Both the position numbers and the translations under genes were made by a program. Below, piece after piece: positions 1-12,278 of a DNA stretch of 64,000 nucleotides (its first letter is position 1; every line of letters starts with the position of its first letter). The stretch is from Mermis nigrescens (taxonomy: Eukaryota > Nematoda > Enoplea > Mermithida > Mermithidae). Under the pieces are notes generated by a model. The model made no database searches. It was not told the DNA's origin and saw only the letters and a program-made list of their open reading frames with translations. The stretch spans positions 310,001 through 374,000 of the forward strand of contig JAVLUZ010000645.1 in NCBI GenBank assembly GCA_036768485.1. The letters run 5' to 3'.

Positions 1-93
1 TTTCCGTTACATTTTTCTTTCTTCATTTTTATTCCTTTTTGAAAAATTGTTATTTTCCAAACATCCTTTCTGCTCGCATTTTTTATTTTTAAG

Positions 94-330
94 GGCAAGC
101 TGCAGCCCCACATTCACGACCCTGACGCACCTCAATTGATCCGTTATTTATTTTCGCCTTTGCTCGTCATTTTGGACGCGGCTCGTTGGTCTTTAAATAA
201 AGACGTCGCTCCCCAGATCACGTACCCCCCGATAACTAGAGACGCGCATCTGCTCTTATCGCAAAGTTTGTCGCAACGGGAATTCGACACGTGGATGTCG
301 TTGGGCGACGCGTGGAAGAATTTTCCGTTA
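94..330 (+). CDS. EPS8-like protein, internal exon (partial gene)
   Basis: This exon resembles the EPS8 family of actin-capping and bundling adaptors, in the region between the PTB and SH3 domains. What I see is a 79-codon open stretch after a T-rich tract ending in AG (92-93). It starts GKLQPHIHDPDAPQLIRYLF and contains SPLLVILDAA, a PPITRDAHLLLSQ segment and WMSLGDAW. EPS8 proteins carry the same order: a 'KLxPxIxxPxAxxLVHFLFxPL' block, then 'PLLTxDAxxLL', then 'WMSLGxAW'. The 3' end is unsure. The boundary at 330 (GTTTGT) keeps phase 0 for the next exon, and GTTAGT at 327 is the alternative. The expected 'PPYxPxFxDGW' segment that follows WMSLG in EPS8 was not found, so an exon may be missed. 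Earlier exons lie left of the window. Family call from memory, moderate confidence. Confidence 0.6.
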
Positions 331-1769
331 GTTTGTTAAAATTTGAGGAAAGCAATCAAAAATTTAAAAAATCAAAACAGAAAAAATATAAAAATAATAC
401 AAATTAAATAAATAATTTATTCGCGGATTTCCAAGCTTAGGATGGTTGATGACCTTATCGAAACGCTAATGACCTCTGCGAAATTCTGGCTATCATAAAA
501 AACTATCTATTTTGCGCGTTTTTATCAAATTTGTCTTTGTTGATCGATTTTTGGCGTAATTTGCGCCAATAAGTCAGTTTTTCCACGTATTAATTTTTTT
601 GTCAATTTTTGTTGTTTTACGTTTCAAGTAGGAGACGCATTCTCAGACAGGTCGAAAAAGTCTATTCAATTATTTGCGCCATAAGTGGTCGGCTAAATCG
701 TGGGGAAGCTTGTGTGTGTCCAGAAATTTTAAAAGATCAAGATTGATAATGCGACAAAACCGTATTTTTCGAGGTTTATCATTGAGTTCTATCCGTATGA
801 ATTAGGAAATCGGGAAAAAACGAAAAAAATAGAATATTTTATTTCGGGAAAATCTGCGGATTCTAGAGTACCGATCCCTGATCTTCTACGCGCCTACGAT
901 TATGTGTGGTTTCAGCTCCGCTAATCCAAAAAAATTAACTTTAGTTAGATTTTTGGGACCGGTCCCCTAAGCGACCAAGTAAAATACGGGAAGGCGAATC
1001 GTATTAAAAGTAAAATTATTATACGAAGGTAGTTTAAACTGTCGATGAGGTCTTCTTTACACTGCTGGATTATTTGCAGCCAACGTACGATTCTAAATTT
1101 TAGTAAATTAATTATTTAACGTCGCATATGCACGAGCTATTTGTCATGAAATGGCTATTAAAAATTAAAAATTATAAACAATTTTGAAACTTTAGGAAAA
1201 TTTTAATGTTTGCGAAAAATTTTTTTATTTCTTGAGAATTATGAGAACTTTTTTAATTTCGAGAAAAATATTCAGAAAACCGAACGATGTAGAAATAGTT
1301 GGTCTATGAAAAGATTGAGTTATATCTATTATTTTAAAGTGAAATATCAACCTCAGCGATGCCGACGAGACCGACGTTTGGAACATTGCAGCGGGAACGA
1401 CGAGGATTAATACATCACGTAATGCTAGTTATTACAGACAAATATTTGTTTAATCCATAATGCAATTTTCATTCTCAATTTTTATATAATTTTGCCAAAA
1501 TAAATTAAGCAGATTGGATTTGCGGATTATCTGATGTGACATAACCGATTCCTTATTGAAATCGGAGAACATGCTTATAGCATTGGATATGATAGCTAAA
1601 TCTATAAATAATATAAAATAAATTATACATAATCCTAATAGTTAAATAAATGATAAATTTTTTATTATTAATTTGCGTGAATAAATTTAAACCTTTGAAG
1701 AAGCACTCCTCTCATTGAAAAATTCCGACGAGAAATTCCAATCCTAAATATGTATATACTTCGTGGCCG
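331..1769. other. Intron sequence, no clear feature
   Basis: AT-rich sequence in the presumed first intron of the EPS8-like gene. I see no repeat family, RNA gene or convincing coding segment. A short GC-richer island at about 1351-1415 looks exon-like (CTCAG before it, GTAATG after it), but its phases do not fit its neighbours. Confidence 0.5.
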
Positions 1770-1817
1770 GTGGAACAGCCAATCATTGGTGCTTTTGAGC
1801 GTGGGGCGACATACGTA

Positions 1818-2878
1818 TGTTTATTTGGTGATGTCTCAACAGTCCCACCAGTCCCAACAGCCCCACCGTCCCAACAGCCCCACCAAAAATCCCAACAGCC
1901 CCACTCCGTCCCAACAGCCCCACTAATCCCAACAGCCCCACCGTCCCAACAGCCCCACCAATCCCAACAGCCCTACCAATCCCGACAGCCCCATAATCCC
2001 AACAGCCCCACCGTCCCAACAGCCCCACCGTCCCAACAGCCCCACCGTCCTAACAGCTCCACCAGTAATCCAAGCAGCCCCACAATTACTGCAATCGCTC
2101 AGCTATCAGCCAAACAAGATGGGGTGACCCTGCTTAAAGAATGATTTTTCATTAAGTAACCCAATCTTTCACTAGCGGCATCAATGAGATTTTTCCTGAT
2201 TTCAATAAGTTTTGTAAAGCAATTAATGAAGTACATTTAAGAGCCAGGAGTAGTCAATCCAAACCATGCAATTTCTAATAAAAAGCAAAAGTTTTTCAGC
2301 TATCAGCCAAACAAGATATAGGGTGACCCTGCTTAAGAATGATTTTTCATTAAAGAACCCAATCTTTCACCAGCTGCATCAACAAAAAAAATTTTGATTT
2401 TAAGAAGTTTTGTAAAGTAATTAATGAAGTACATCTAAGAGCCAGGAGTAGTCAATCAAACCATTCGATTTCTAATGAAAAGCAGAATTTTTTCAGCTAT
2501 CAGCCAAACAAGATATAGGGTAACCCTGCCTAAGGAATGATTTTTCATTAAAGAACCCAACCTTTCACTAGCTGCATCAATAAGATTCTCCGTAACTTCA
2601 GTATATCGAATGGCTCTTGGGACTGGTGGGGCTGTTGGGATTATTGGTGGGGCTGTTAAGACGGTGGGGCTGTTGGGATGGTGGGGTTGGTGGGACGGTG
2701 GGGCTGTTGGGATTGGTGGGGCTGTTGGGATTGGTGGGGCTGTTGGGATTATTGGTGGGGCTGTTGGGACTGGTGGGGCTGTTGGGACGGGTGGGGCTGT
2801 TGGGATTTTTGGTGGGGCTGTTGGGATGGTGGGGCTGTTGGGACGGTGGGGCTGTTGGGACTGGTGGGGCTGTTGAGA
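1818..2878. mobile_element. Foldback-like element with inverted minisatellite arms
   Basis: The left arm (about 1818-2080) is an array built on CCCAACAGCCCCACCGT-like units of about 12-15 bp. The right arm (about 2610-2878) is the same array in the opposite orientation (GTGGGGCTGTTGGGA). A 0.5-kb core separates them. Long inverted arms made of short tandem repeats are the hallmark of foldback-type elements. All long reading frames here are repeat shadows. No target duplication could be assigned, because the array edges are ragged. Confidence 0.7.
2098..2606. repeat. Tandem repeat, period about 198 bp, in the foldback core
   Basis: Units begin with CAGCTATCAGCCAAACAAGA at about 2099, 2298 and 2496. 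Each holds GGGTGACCCTGC, a TTTTCATTAA stretch and AGCCAGGAGTAGTCAAT. The third unit is cut short where the right arm starts. Confidence 0.85.
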
Positions 2879-2889
2879 CACAATCGTTT

Positions 2890-3439
2890 ATTTTACTATT
2901 ATAACGTGATTTTAATATTATAATGTTCGGATTAATAATATATTATTGCTTTTACCAAATTTCGTTGTTCATTGGAATGCCTTGCATTTAGGCGATGCGA
3001 TTATGTCAAAATTTTTGACTTGTCATTTCTTACCTTTCCTTCTTACATTTTCAATTCCAATTTTTTTGACGTACGAAAGACTAGTTCATTAATTATAACG
3101 ATTGTTTTACTTATAATTATTACGATATTTAAATTATCTTATTGAGTATTTCAATTACATTGTGCCTTATAATGAACGGTCGTGGTGTTAGAAGCATTTT
3201 TATGCATGTCGCTGTTACTTCAAATAATTTCGGATCCTTTTCAAACGTTATTCGTAAATATTCAGCTTAAATGATAAACGACTTGATTTTTTTAAATAAT
3301 ATCCGTATAATAGAGTATAACGGTATCGAATTTATTTACTAAATTGTGATGAGTTTCATTATTCTGTTTATTTTATTTATTCTTTATTTTTACTTCATTT
3401 CGCTTACCTCAGTCCAATAACTTGTGAAATTTCACACAG
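2890..3439. other. Intron sequence, nothing recognised
   Basis: AT-rich, no repeat family or coding signal seen. It ends in the acceptor TTTCACACAG at 3430-3439. Confidence 0.5.
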
Positions 3440-3553
3440 GGTTACTCCGTGTCCGACATAGATCGGCTGAGGAGTTATGAAGAAGTGGAGGCCGAGGCCA
3501 GGCACCTTGCCGAAAAAGAACGGTTATTGAAGGAGAAAGAAGTCGCATTAGAA
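3440..3553 (+). CDS. Coiled-coil exon, probably of the EPS8-like gene
   Basis: A 38-codon exon in phase 0, between acceptor CACACAG and a consensus GTAAGT donor. It reads GYSVSDIDRLRSYEEVEAEA, then a charged heptad-rich stretch ending EKEVALE. The next exon joins in frame and continues the coiled coil. Assignment to the EPS8-like gene rests on strand, position and phase only. I do not recognise this segment from EPS8 itself, so it could belong to a separate gene. Confidence 0.6.
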
Positions 3554-3749
3554 GTAAGTATGGCCTTAGTTAAATATAAAAAATATAAAATATAATGCAG
3601 AAAAGCGAGATACAACTTTTTTTACTTTTACAAGGTACAACTTTATACAATTTTTTAATCTCACAGCTCTAAAGCTTTACAACTTCAATATAAATTTACA
3701 ACTTTTGTTAAAAAAGGACTGATTGCCGATAAAAAGTTGTTTATTTCAG

Positions 3750-3895
3750 AGGCTAGAAAGACGACTAAATCAGGACAGAGATAGTTTGAGGGACACGTTT
3801 GAACGGGTTTCCCTTGATCAGCCGCCACGTGATACGGCCAACGTTACTTTGGCAGGCAGTGAAACGTTGCATCGACGATCTAGGTCTAGTCACAG
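3750..3895 (+). CDS. Coiled-coil/linker exon, probably of the EPS8-like gene
   Basis: After acceptor TTATTTCAG the frame continues the coiled coil with RLERRLNQDRDSLRDTFERV. It then becomes polar and Arg/Ser-rich (LHRRSRSSHR). The donor at 3896 (GTTGCT) is weak and GTCTAG at about 3884 is an alternative, so the 3' edge is uncertain. No following exon was found before NDUFA8. Confidence 0.55.
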
Positions 3896-4711
3896 GTTGC
3901 TGTATTTTATTTTGATCATATTTTATTTATATTATATTACATTTAGTTTTCCTTAATCACACTTATTACATTTTATTGTACTTTGCGACGCTTTGCTCAA
4001 CTTGTTTTGGACTAAATTTTGTTTCAGTTCTCGTATTAGCATTAGAAGTGAGCTTTCGTTACCAAATTTTCAATCTGTCTGTCTACCTTGTCAGACTGAA
4101 ATCTTATTGGAATAGGATTTGCCGAAATCGAAAAAAGTTCAAAGTGTAAAAATTGCTTAATCTGGCATATTATTCATAATCTAGAGATGAATCGAGAAAT
4201 TCTTGATAAAAATAATTTTCCTTCTCGTACTACTCTCGGTTAGAATTTTCTTTAAGCTCAGGTGATTTTATACCGATAAGAGGACAAAGGCAAAAATTTC
4301 GCGACAAAATTCAAGAAAAATCCAGTCGAAGAAAAGATAAAAATCGAAATATTCCAATAATGCTATAAATTATTTATAGACTACGACGTATGCGCTTATT
4401 ACGGTATATATCGCGTTTGCTTTTTCAAGAATAAAATAAAAGAAAAGAATAGGTAGAAAAATTTAGGTAGAACCTTCTGAAACTGTCGTCGATTAACAAA
4501 ATCGAAAAATACAAAAAATTCACACTATGCATCGCAATTTTATTCTGCATTATTTTAGACATTTTAGGCGGCAACTTCTAGTATGAGCAAACTTAAAAAC
4601 GGAAGAACTATGCAGTATAAACTCCTTGGTATCATTACTGATCTTAGACAAAATCCCATTGGCTCCTGACCAATATCCAGCTTCCTAAAGGAAGACCGAC
4701 GACAGGAAGAC
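3896..4711. other. No gene recognised
   Basis: AT-rich unique-looking sequence. Any remaining exons of the upstream gene, its poly(A) site and the NDUFA8 promoter would lie between here and 8412, but none stands out. Confidence 0.4.
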
Positions 4712-5064
4712 TACACGTGGGCGTTGGGTGGGGGTTTGGGTATTTAGTTAGACCCCCGATAATTCGACCGACCCCCAAATTCCCAGAATTGTAATTTTAG
4801 CACACATCTTATGGGAATTTCGCTTATTTATAGTCAAAGTATAAGTATATGGCGCGAAACACCAAAAATTTGACTTTGGGACAAAAATAAGCTAAAAACG
4901 CTTAAAAATGCGTACTTCTTACGATTTTTACGAAAAAGCTACAGGCCGTTTTGGAGGGTCTCAACCATTTTTTGGGGTCAGTAGCCGTTCCGAGGGGAGT
5001 CCAATTCCCTCCCCCCAGAAAACGTATGCCCAGACCTCCAGAATTTGGTTGCTGCCCATTTATG
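4712..5064 (+). mobile_element. hAT-like MITE, family A (diverged copy)
   Basis: Starts TACACGTGGGCGTTGGG and ends GCTGCCCATTTATG. Flanks AGGAAGAC (4704-4711) and ATGAAGAC (5065-5072) match at 7 of 8 positions and look like an old target duplication. Confidence 0.6.
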
Positions 5065-5077
5065 ATGAAGACTCACA

Positions 5078-6056
5078 GCCACATATGGATGTCAGGGGTC
5101 TGGGGTGTCTAGCGTTTTTACGTGGCATGGGGACATATCATGCTCTCTAAGCCGTCTGTGCTTCTGGTCCAATAAATTATTTTGCTTTCGCATGTTGTTT
5201 AGACGTGCCATTCAGTCTAACTGCGATTATACGACAAATAAATTTGACGATAATGCGCTTTTTGTCATTTATGACAACTTATACATACATAGGCATGTAG
5301 TTTGGACTGTCAGAATTCACGATTCCCCACAAATCCTCCCAGAATTGATTTTCTAAAATCTTTTTGTCTTTTTCGCGATTTTAGATGTCATTGGATAGAG
5401 CTTGTTGAGAAAAGTCTGGAAGCGGCTTTCTTGTCCTCGTTAGGGATTTTTGGTTCCTTTTTTGCATTAGAAATTTTCAGGTTCCCCAGACTCCAAAATT
5501 GCGATCCTTTCTGCGCATGGTTATAAATCTTTCGTTACATTTGTGTTAGCTTAGCTCCCACCTTCAGTTTCGTTAGGAGACTATTTAAGGATCTTGAAAT
5601 GAGGGATTGTAATCAAAACAGAAATGTATTCCGAATGAGTTCATACGACTAATGTGAGAATTTATTTAATGAGAGCAAAGGACCCGCATTTTTGTCTCCC
5701 ATGTGAGTACATCAATTTCAAAAAGACATGTTGCTTAGATACAAAATTGCGCTAAAACGAGCATAATTTACTTGTATCGATGATTTCAAGCACCTTTGTG
5801 AAAATATCTATTTTTCTGCTTTTTGTAGCCCTACTTTATCTATTTTTTTCTGAGTCTTGAACCCCAGCCACCATCTGCTAGTGACCTCCGCATTGTTTTT
5901 AATTACAGTCCTACTATTTACCAGCATAAACTGCGCACTTTAAGTTGTTTGTCCTCAAGTTTTATACAAATATGCTTATATCATATGACAATATCAGATG
6001 AAAATTTGATATTAAATTTTATCAATTATCCTGAATAATTTATTCTTGAGCTTGCA
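5078..6056. other. Diverged repeat remnants, then unique AT-rich DNA
   Basis: 5078-5525 carries CCACATATGGATGTC near its start and CCCCAGACTCCAAAATT with TGCGCATGG near its end, in the style of family A but too diverged to delimit. From 5526 to 6056 I see nothing. Confidence 0.35.
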
Positions 6057-6298
6057 CACACGTGGGCGTGGAGGGTATGCACCCCCCAGAAGTCAGAATA
6101 CCCCCAGAATTCAATTCTTGAAATTTTTCGCTTTTTAGCGATTTTTTGATGCCATTGGATAGTGCTCGATGAGAAACGTCGATAAATGGTGTTTCTTAAC
6201 CATACGACCACTTTTAAGACCATTTTTCCACTTTTGAAAATTTTTTCGCCCCCCAGAAATTTTTTCATCCCCCAGAATTTCGGTGCTGCCCACCTATG
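6057..6298 (+). mobile_element. hAT-like MITE, family A
   Basis: Runs from CACACGTGGGCGTGG to GCTGCCCACCTATG. Landmarks shared by family A are a CCCCCAGAA pair, ATTTTTTGATGCCATTGG, GATGAGAAACGTCG, the CCATACGACCACTTTTAA block and a final CCCCAGAATTTCGGTGCTG. The flanks (GCTTGCA, GTTGCGCA) are only weakly similar. Confidence 0.75.
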
Positions 6299-6452
6299 GT
6301 TGCGCATCGGTATATATGAAGGTAGGTACCTCTGGTGCAGTCGTTCACTTTTGTACTATTTTCTGCCGACAGTTGCGTGACATATAGCGCATACGTATAT
6401 GCAACTATAGTCTAATTCAAATAACTTCGTACATAAATTTAAGCCGAGGGTT

Positions 6453-6811
6453 CACTCACACATGCACATAGGGGGTGACTCTGTGAATTAGCCGGGCAGA
6501 TACTGTCCGGCGATTTTAAGCTGATGGAATGTTTTTTTTGCATCATTTTGCGGTATTCTTACTTATGCACTTTTTACTCAAAAAGCGCGCAAAATTGATC
6601 AATTTTTGCATTTTTTAGTGTTAAAAGTGATATCATGCAGTCAAAATGGACTAAAAATGCATTGAAAATGCGATACTACTACGGAAAAAACTTTAATAGG
6701 CTATTTCGACTATTTTGATCGTTTAAACAGCAAAAAATCGTGATGATTAAATTAAATGTTTTAGATTTTCGGAATTTCACCCCCTGCCGACCCTGACCTT
6801 GTGCACCAATG
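6453..6811 (+). mobile_element. hAT-like MITE, family B
   Basis: Starts CACTCACACATGCACATAGG and ends CTTGTGCACCAATG. It is flanked by an exact 8-bp duplication, CGAGGGTT, at 6445-6452 and 6812-6819. Inside are TCAAAAAGCGCGCAAAATTG, a GTTTAAAC segment and CACCCCCTGCCGACC. This copy lacks a clear internal GC hairpin. Confidence 0.85.
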
Positions 6812-6904
6812 CGAGGGTTACGATACGATAATTATATATTAATTTATTGCTATAATCGCAATCTGTCAGCTTATTGTCGGCGATAATTTTAAAATTTATG
6901 ACCG

Positions 6905-8321
<1,417 letters not shown>

Positions 8322-8412
8322 CTATCTTCCGCTTCTGTGAATATTTTGCGCTGATTCCAGTGCTTAGCTCGTTCGTTAGCCGCTTTTTATTTGTAATTGA
8401 GTCGTGCTTAGG

Positions 8413-8544
8413 ATGGTTGTACCAAATGATTGGGAGTTACCTACGCCCGAAGAAGTCCGAGTGCCTCAAGAGTTAGAAGTATCCACTCCGGCTTTAAGAG
8501 CTGGTGCCTTGCATCTTGGAAAATATTGCGAATTTGAGTGTAAA
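8413..8544 (+). CDS. NDUFA8: NDUFA8 exon 1, mitochondrial complex I accessory subunit
   Basis: NDUFA8 (PGIV/19-kDa family) is a twin-CHCH accessory subunit on the intermembrane-space side of complex I. Exon 1 gives 44 codons, MVVPNDWELPTPEEVRVPQE, then a segment ending ALHLGKYCEFECK. It matches the family's 'ELPTxEELxV ... ALxAxAxHxGxxC' start. The ATG at 8413 is the first in frame and fits the family N-terminus, with no cleavable presequence expected. The donor is GTACGT in phase 0. Exons 1-3 together give 184 residues, against about 172 in vertebrates. The (TA)n tract lies just upstream. Confidence 0.92.
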
Positions 8545-8738
8545 GTACGTAATATTAATTATTCTATAAAACTTTATGTAGGAGTTTGTCATTAATGCTT
8601 AACTTTAAACTAAAGATGAACGCGACTTATTTACATACATTAAACAGATACGCATACTTCAAAACATCTACACATGGGCATAGGGGTCAGAGGGATATAT
8701 TATAACTACACATGGGCATGGGGGTTTGGGGTATGCAC

Positions 8739-9003
8739 CATACGTGGGCAGCAAGAAAATTCTGGGGGGGTCCAAGATTTTTGAAGGTCAAAAAATGGCC
8801 TTAAAAATGGTGATATGGCGATAAAAACACCATTTTTCGACGTTTCTCATCAAGCACTATCCATTGGCATCAAAAAATTGCGAAAAAAACGAAAAAAATT
8901 TTCAAAAATTGATTTCTGGGGGGGGGTCTTTTGATTTCTGGGGGGGATCTTTTGGTTTCTGGGGGGGGTCCAGACCCCCCAGATCCCCCCACGCCCATGT
9001 GTG
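8739..9003 (-). mobile_element. hAT-like MITE, family A, nested in another copy
   Basis: Runs from CATACGTGGGCAGC to CGCCCATGTGTG in reverse orientation. It is flanked by an exact 8-bp duplication, GTATGCAC, at 8731-8738 and 9004-9011. The host sequence is the start of a second family A copy. Confidence 0.9.
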
Positions 9004-9211
9004 GTATGCACCCCCAGAAGGCCGAATACCTCATAGAAACCAAAATACTCCCCAGACTTCAATTTTTGAAAATCGTTTTTGTTTTTTTCGCAATTTTTTG
9101 GCGCCAATTGGTAGTGCTCGATAAGGAACGCTGAAAATGGTCTTTTTTCACCATACCACCATTTTTAAGACCATTTTTTCACCTTTGAAAAATCTTACAC
9201 CCCGAATTTGG

Positions 9212-10173
9212 TTTGGGGAATATTCGCCCCCGACATTTCGCCCCGGACTTTTCGCCCCGATATTTCGCCCCCGACATTTCGCCCCCAGGTACGTTTCGCC
9301 CCCGGAACTTTCGCCCCCAAATATTTCGCCTCTCAGATGTTTCGCCCCCAAACATTTCGCCCCCAAGTGAGCTGTATAATAAACGGGAGTATGTATTATA
9401 CATGCACAGCGTCAAAATTCGTTTTCAATCTTTCTTGAGATAAACTAAAGAGAATTTTTAATTTTCTGATTTTCGATCTTGATAAGCTTTCAAATTTTCG
9501 TTTTTCATTTTTAAATTTCCTCAAACAATTTTTTAACCGTATTTAAACAATTTTTTAAGCATATTTTAACCATATTGCTGCTTTATTTTTTATTGCCAAC
9601 AAGAAAACCAGAATTGTCAAAAATGTAGTTTTCGTATACTAGCTTCCTCTTTCCTCTTTTCGAAATGACTGAATCCATTAAGCAAATCGTACACCAACTA
9701 ACTGACTTATTGCCATTTTGTCCTCATTATATACTTTTTGAATGACCTACTTAACGTGTGGTCACCAACAAAAGGTCCTGGGAATAAAATATTACTACAA
9801 AGACAATGTAATTATGTAAGGTCAAGCCAAAATTTCCGCAAATCTTTATCAAATAAACGAAAACATTAGGTCTTCGCTTGCCGACCGGGAGAAATTATAA
9901 TTAGGTACATAAAAAATATGCTTACGAAGGTCAAGCGAATTCCTAGGAATGTAATGGCAAATAAAAAATTAGGGCACAGAGACCAGTTGATTGGTACAGT
10001 ATAACGAGATACTTATTGGGGGCAAAATATCCGAGGGGCGAAATGTTTGGGGGCGAAACATCCGAGAGGCAAAATGTCTGGGAGCGAAATTTCCGGGGGC
10101 GAAACGTACCTGGGGGCAAAATGTCGGGGGCGAAATATCGGGGGCGAAATGTCGGGGGCGAATCTTCCGGATG
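9212..10173. mobile_element. Foldback-like element with arms of 'TTTCGCCCCC' repeats
   Basis: The left arm (9222-9368) is a run of TTTCGCCCCC-type units of about 12 bp. The right arm (10016-10163) is its inverted copy, with units in mirror order, including the distinctive CAGGTACGTTTCGCCCCCGG unit. The AT-rich core of about 650 bp shows no gene. CCCCGAATTTGG (9200-9211) and CCCCGAATTTTGG (10174-10186) flank it and look like a target duplication inside the host family A element. Confidence 0.8.
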
Positions 10174-10347
10174 CCCCGAATTTTGGTGCTGCCCGCGTAC
10201 TTTTTTTGTACGAGACAAAGATTTTGAGGCTCGTATCAAGATTTTCGGAGCCTTCTTAGCACAATGTACAGAGACTTTTTGGGGCAAAGTAATAGTAATT
10301 TTAACGCTTTTTTGAGTATCGCTCAGCAAAATTTGAAATAACTTTTC

Positions 10348-10360
10348 GGCGCTTCGCGCC
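10348..10360 (+). repeat. GC hairpin GGCGCTTCGCGCC
   Basis: Perfect copy with a 5-bp stem and a TTC loop, extended by a C before it, in an AT-rich context (ACTTTTC before, AAAGATC after). Confidence 0.9.
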
Positions 10361-10718
10361 AAAGATCATAATTACATTCTATTTAGCTCCAAGCGCGGGC
10401 ATTGAACGGTCCAAAATCTATCTTTAAGCATCTGTGTACTGATTTAAGCATCTTTAACATCTATCTCTACCGTTTTATAAAGGTTCTATGCAGAAAAAAG
10501 AACTATTACACAACTTTGCACTGTTTTCTGCCGTTTGAAGATGAAATTGACTTTTTACCTTTGCGTAGCATGAAATTCATAAGCAAATTGGTGTTTATTA
10601 TGAGATTCAATCAGCACATTGCAATCGCTGTATTATTTCTGATTGTGTGACGCAATTTATTTTAGCTTTCTGAGTCGAATTTAGTGTGTAAATTCAACCC
10701 AGGATTCGTGAAACTTTC

Positions 10719-10731
10719 GGCGCGAAGCGCC
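10719..10731 (-). repeat. GC hairpin GGCGCTTCGCGCC (reverse)
   Basis: Reads GGCGCGAAGCGCC on the plus strand. It forms the far end of the 10340-10740 repeat, so this repeat has the hairpin near both ends in opposite orientation. Confidence 0.9.
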
Positions 10732-11020
10732 GAACTAATATAACCAGCTGAATTTAGGACAGAGTAACACTTTTTGTGAAGCGTGCGAGTCACGGATAAC
10801 AATCTAGTAGTATGTAAAAATGTGTATATTTGATAGTATATCTATATATTATATGTACCCTAACTTTTCGCTCGTGCAAAGACTTTTCCGGAGATCTTTG
10901 TATATGTACAAAGAGGCTCGTACAAAAAAACAGTGTGCGCGTCAATATAACCCCAGCCGAAAATTTCACCAAACCAGGTAAAGTAAAACGATTTTGAGAG
11001 CGTGAATTGATTCGCAGAAT

Positions 11021-11227
11021 CATACATGTAACGGCTCGAAATGGGGAGTCCCCGGCCCTTTTAAGGGGGGGAATGACAGACCTCCAATTTTATGCCAAAA
11101 ACTACCAAAAAACGCATAAAAACGGCCAAAAAAATTGGTGGGGGGATTAAAAATTCTCTGGCTTTGGGGGGCTAAGAGGACGATTGACTTGGGGAGGAGC
11201 ATCCCCATCCTCCATCTTACATGTATG
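11021..11227 (+). mobile_element. hAT-like MITE, family G
   Basis: Runs from CATACATGTAACGGCTCG to CATCTTACATGTATG. Flanks CGCAGAAT and CGCAGAAC (7 of 8) mark an 8-bp duplication. Other copies lie at 47751-47974 and, reversed, at 51596-51798. Confidence 0.8.
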
Positions 11228-11368
11228 CGCAGAACCTTCTCTCTTCAGTAACTTTTTGGTTCTGATGCACTCAGGTTCAGCTAAAACTTTGTTATTTGTG
11301 ATTATCTGTTTTTAGTATCGGGATAACGTTTTGAAGACTTGTTTTGACAGAAAGCAAGAACCCTGAAG

Positions 11369-12278
11369 CACTGTTTTTTTAGCGCGGCGCAAATGGAGCA
11401 GGGTCTGCGCTAAAGGAAAATTTTTAGCATTAGCGCAGTGCGCAAATGAAAAATTTTGGATTAGAAAAGATTAGAATTCAATCTCTTCATCACTAACGCC
11501 TGTTACTGCTGATGATTTCTTGAAGAACGTGAATAAGGACGACTGGGACATTAATTAAGAATATTTCGCTGTAAAATAATTATTAGGCAAATTTAATTAT
11601 CATTTCTAATCAGTTTTGCATAAATTTGAAGAGTCAACTTATTGTTGGATTTAGTTTCTAACATTTATGCCCAAACTTGTGCAAAACAGACTATTATAAG
11701 TCATAGCTCTCAGAGGATTATTAGCAAATTAAGCAATTTAAAGAAAAGAAAAAATAAGCCATTTGACTCGGGTGTTTACAATACGTCAATGCCATGTTTC
11801 CATACAGCTGAAATTTGCCTAAATATACCATAAGGTTTCGAGATATTCGTTACATCACTAGTAGAAGTCATATAAAACACTAAGACATTTAGATTTCTGT
11901 TTTTCTATCCTCTAAATTTTGGAATTAGGCTGTTAATCAAAGAACGCCAGTTCTTATGGAATGAAAAAATTAATATCCATAGGTAAATATGCGCAAATCG
12001 TATGACATCTTCATTTCATTCAATAATAAGCATAGACATCCACTCACAATATTTAATTATTGCAACAATCAGGCAAACATAGAATAATCATGAGCGATTC
12101 ACATAATAAGATTGGATGGCATAATCATATAAACGGAACGAATTGTCAGTATTCAACTGCGTGTTGTTAAGCATTCATCTATCGTTTTTAAGTGCGCTAA
12201 GAAAAAGCTTCCTGCGCAAACGCTTATCAGCACCCATTAGCGGCTGCGCAAATGGGGGTGGCGCTAAAAAAATCCCTG
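11369..12278 (+). mobile_element. hAT-type non-autonomous element
   Basis: Left terminus CACTGTTTTTTTAGCGC and right terminus CGCTAAAAAAATCCCTG are inverted copies with few mismatches. The flanks are an exact 8-bp duplication, CCCTGAAG, at 11361-11368 and 12279-12286. Terminal regions carry GCGCAAATG motifs on both sides. The 0.9-kb AT-rich interior shows no transposase. Terminus form and 8-bp duplication are classic for the hAT superfamily. Confidence 0.88.

Larger units (their letters stand above)
8706..10200 (+). mobile_element. hAT-like MITE, family A, interrupted by two later insertions
   Basis: The outer copy begins CTACACATGGGCATGG, resumes at about 9012 with the CCCCCAGAAGG block, and reaches CTTTGAAAAATCTTACACCC. 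Its tail, GAATTTTGGTGCTGCCCGCG, is found only beyond 10174. The gaps are an inverted family A copy and a foldback element. Confidence 0.75.
10187..10930. repeat. Repeat block with two GGCGC hairpins and CAGTG-type fragments
   Basis: 10200-10320 and 10880-10930 carry TGTACAAAG/GTACGAG pieces of the CAGTG-type hAT family. 10420-10780 matches 38820-39115 (shared ATTCAATCAGCACATTGCAAT, TTCTGATTGTGT and GTGTAAATTCAACC landmarks). The GC hairpin sits at 10348-10360 and, reversed, at 10719-10731. Confidence 0.6.

Noticed and set aside
1351..1415. GC-richer island with CTCAG before and GTAATG after, possibly an EPS8-like exon
   Set aside because: Two frames are open, neither matches a known EPS8 segment, and the exon phases do not fit the neighbouring exons.
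1770..2923. Long Pro/Gln/Thr- or Gly/Leu/Trp-rich reading frames on both strands
   Set aside because: They are translations of the short-unit arrays of the foldback element, open in several frames on both strands.
9137..10362. Pro/Arg/Phe-rich reading frames
   Set aside because: They arise from the TTTCGCCCCC arrays of the second foldback element.
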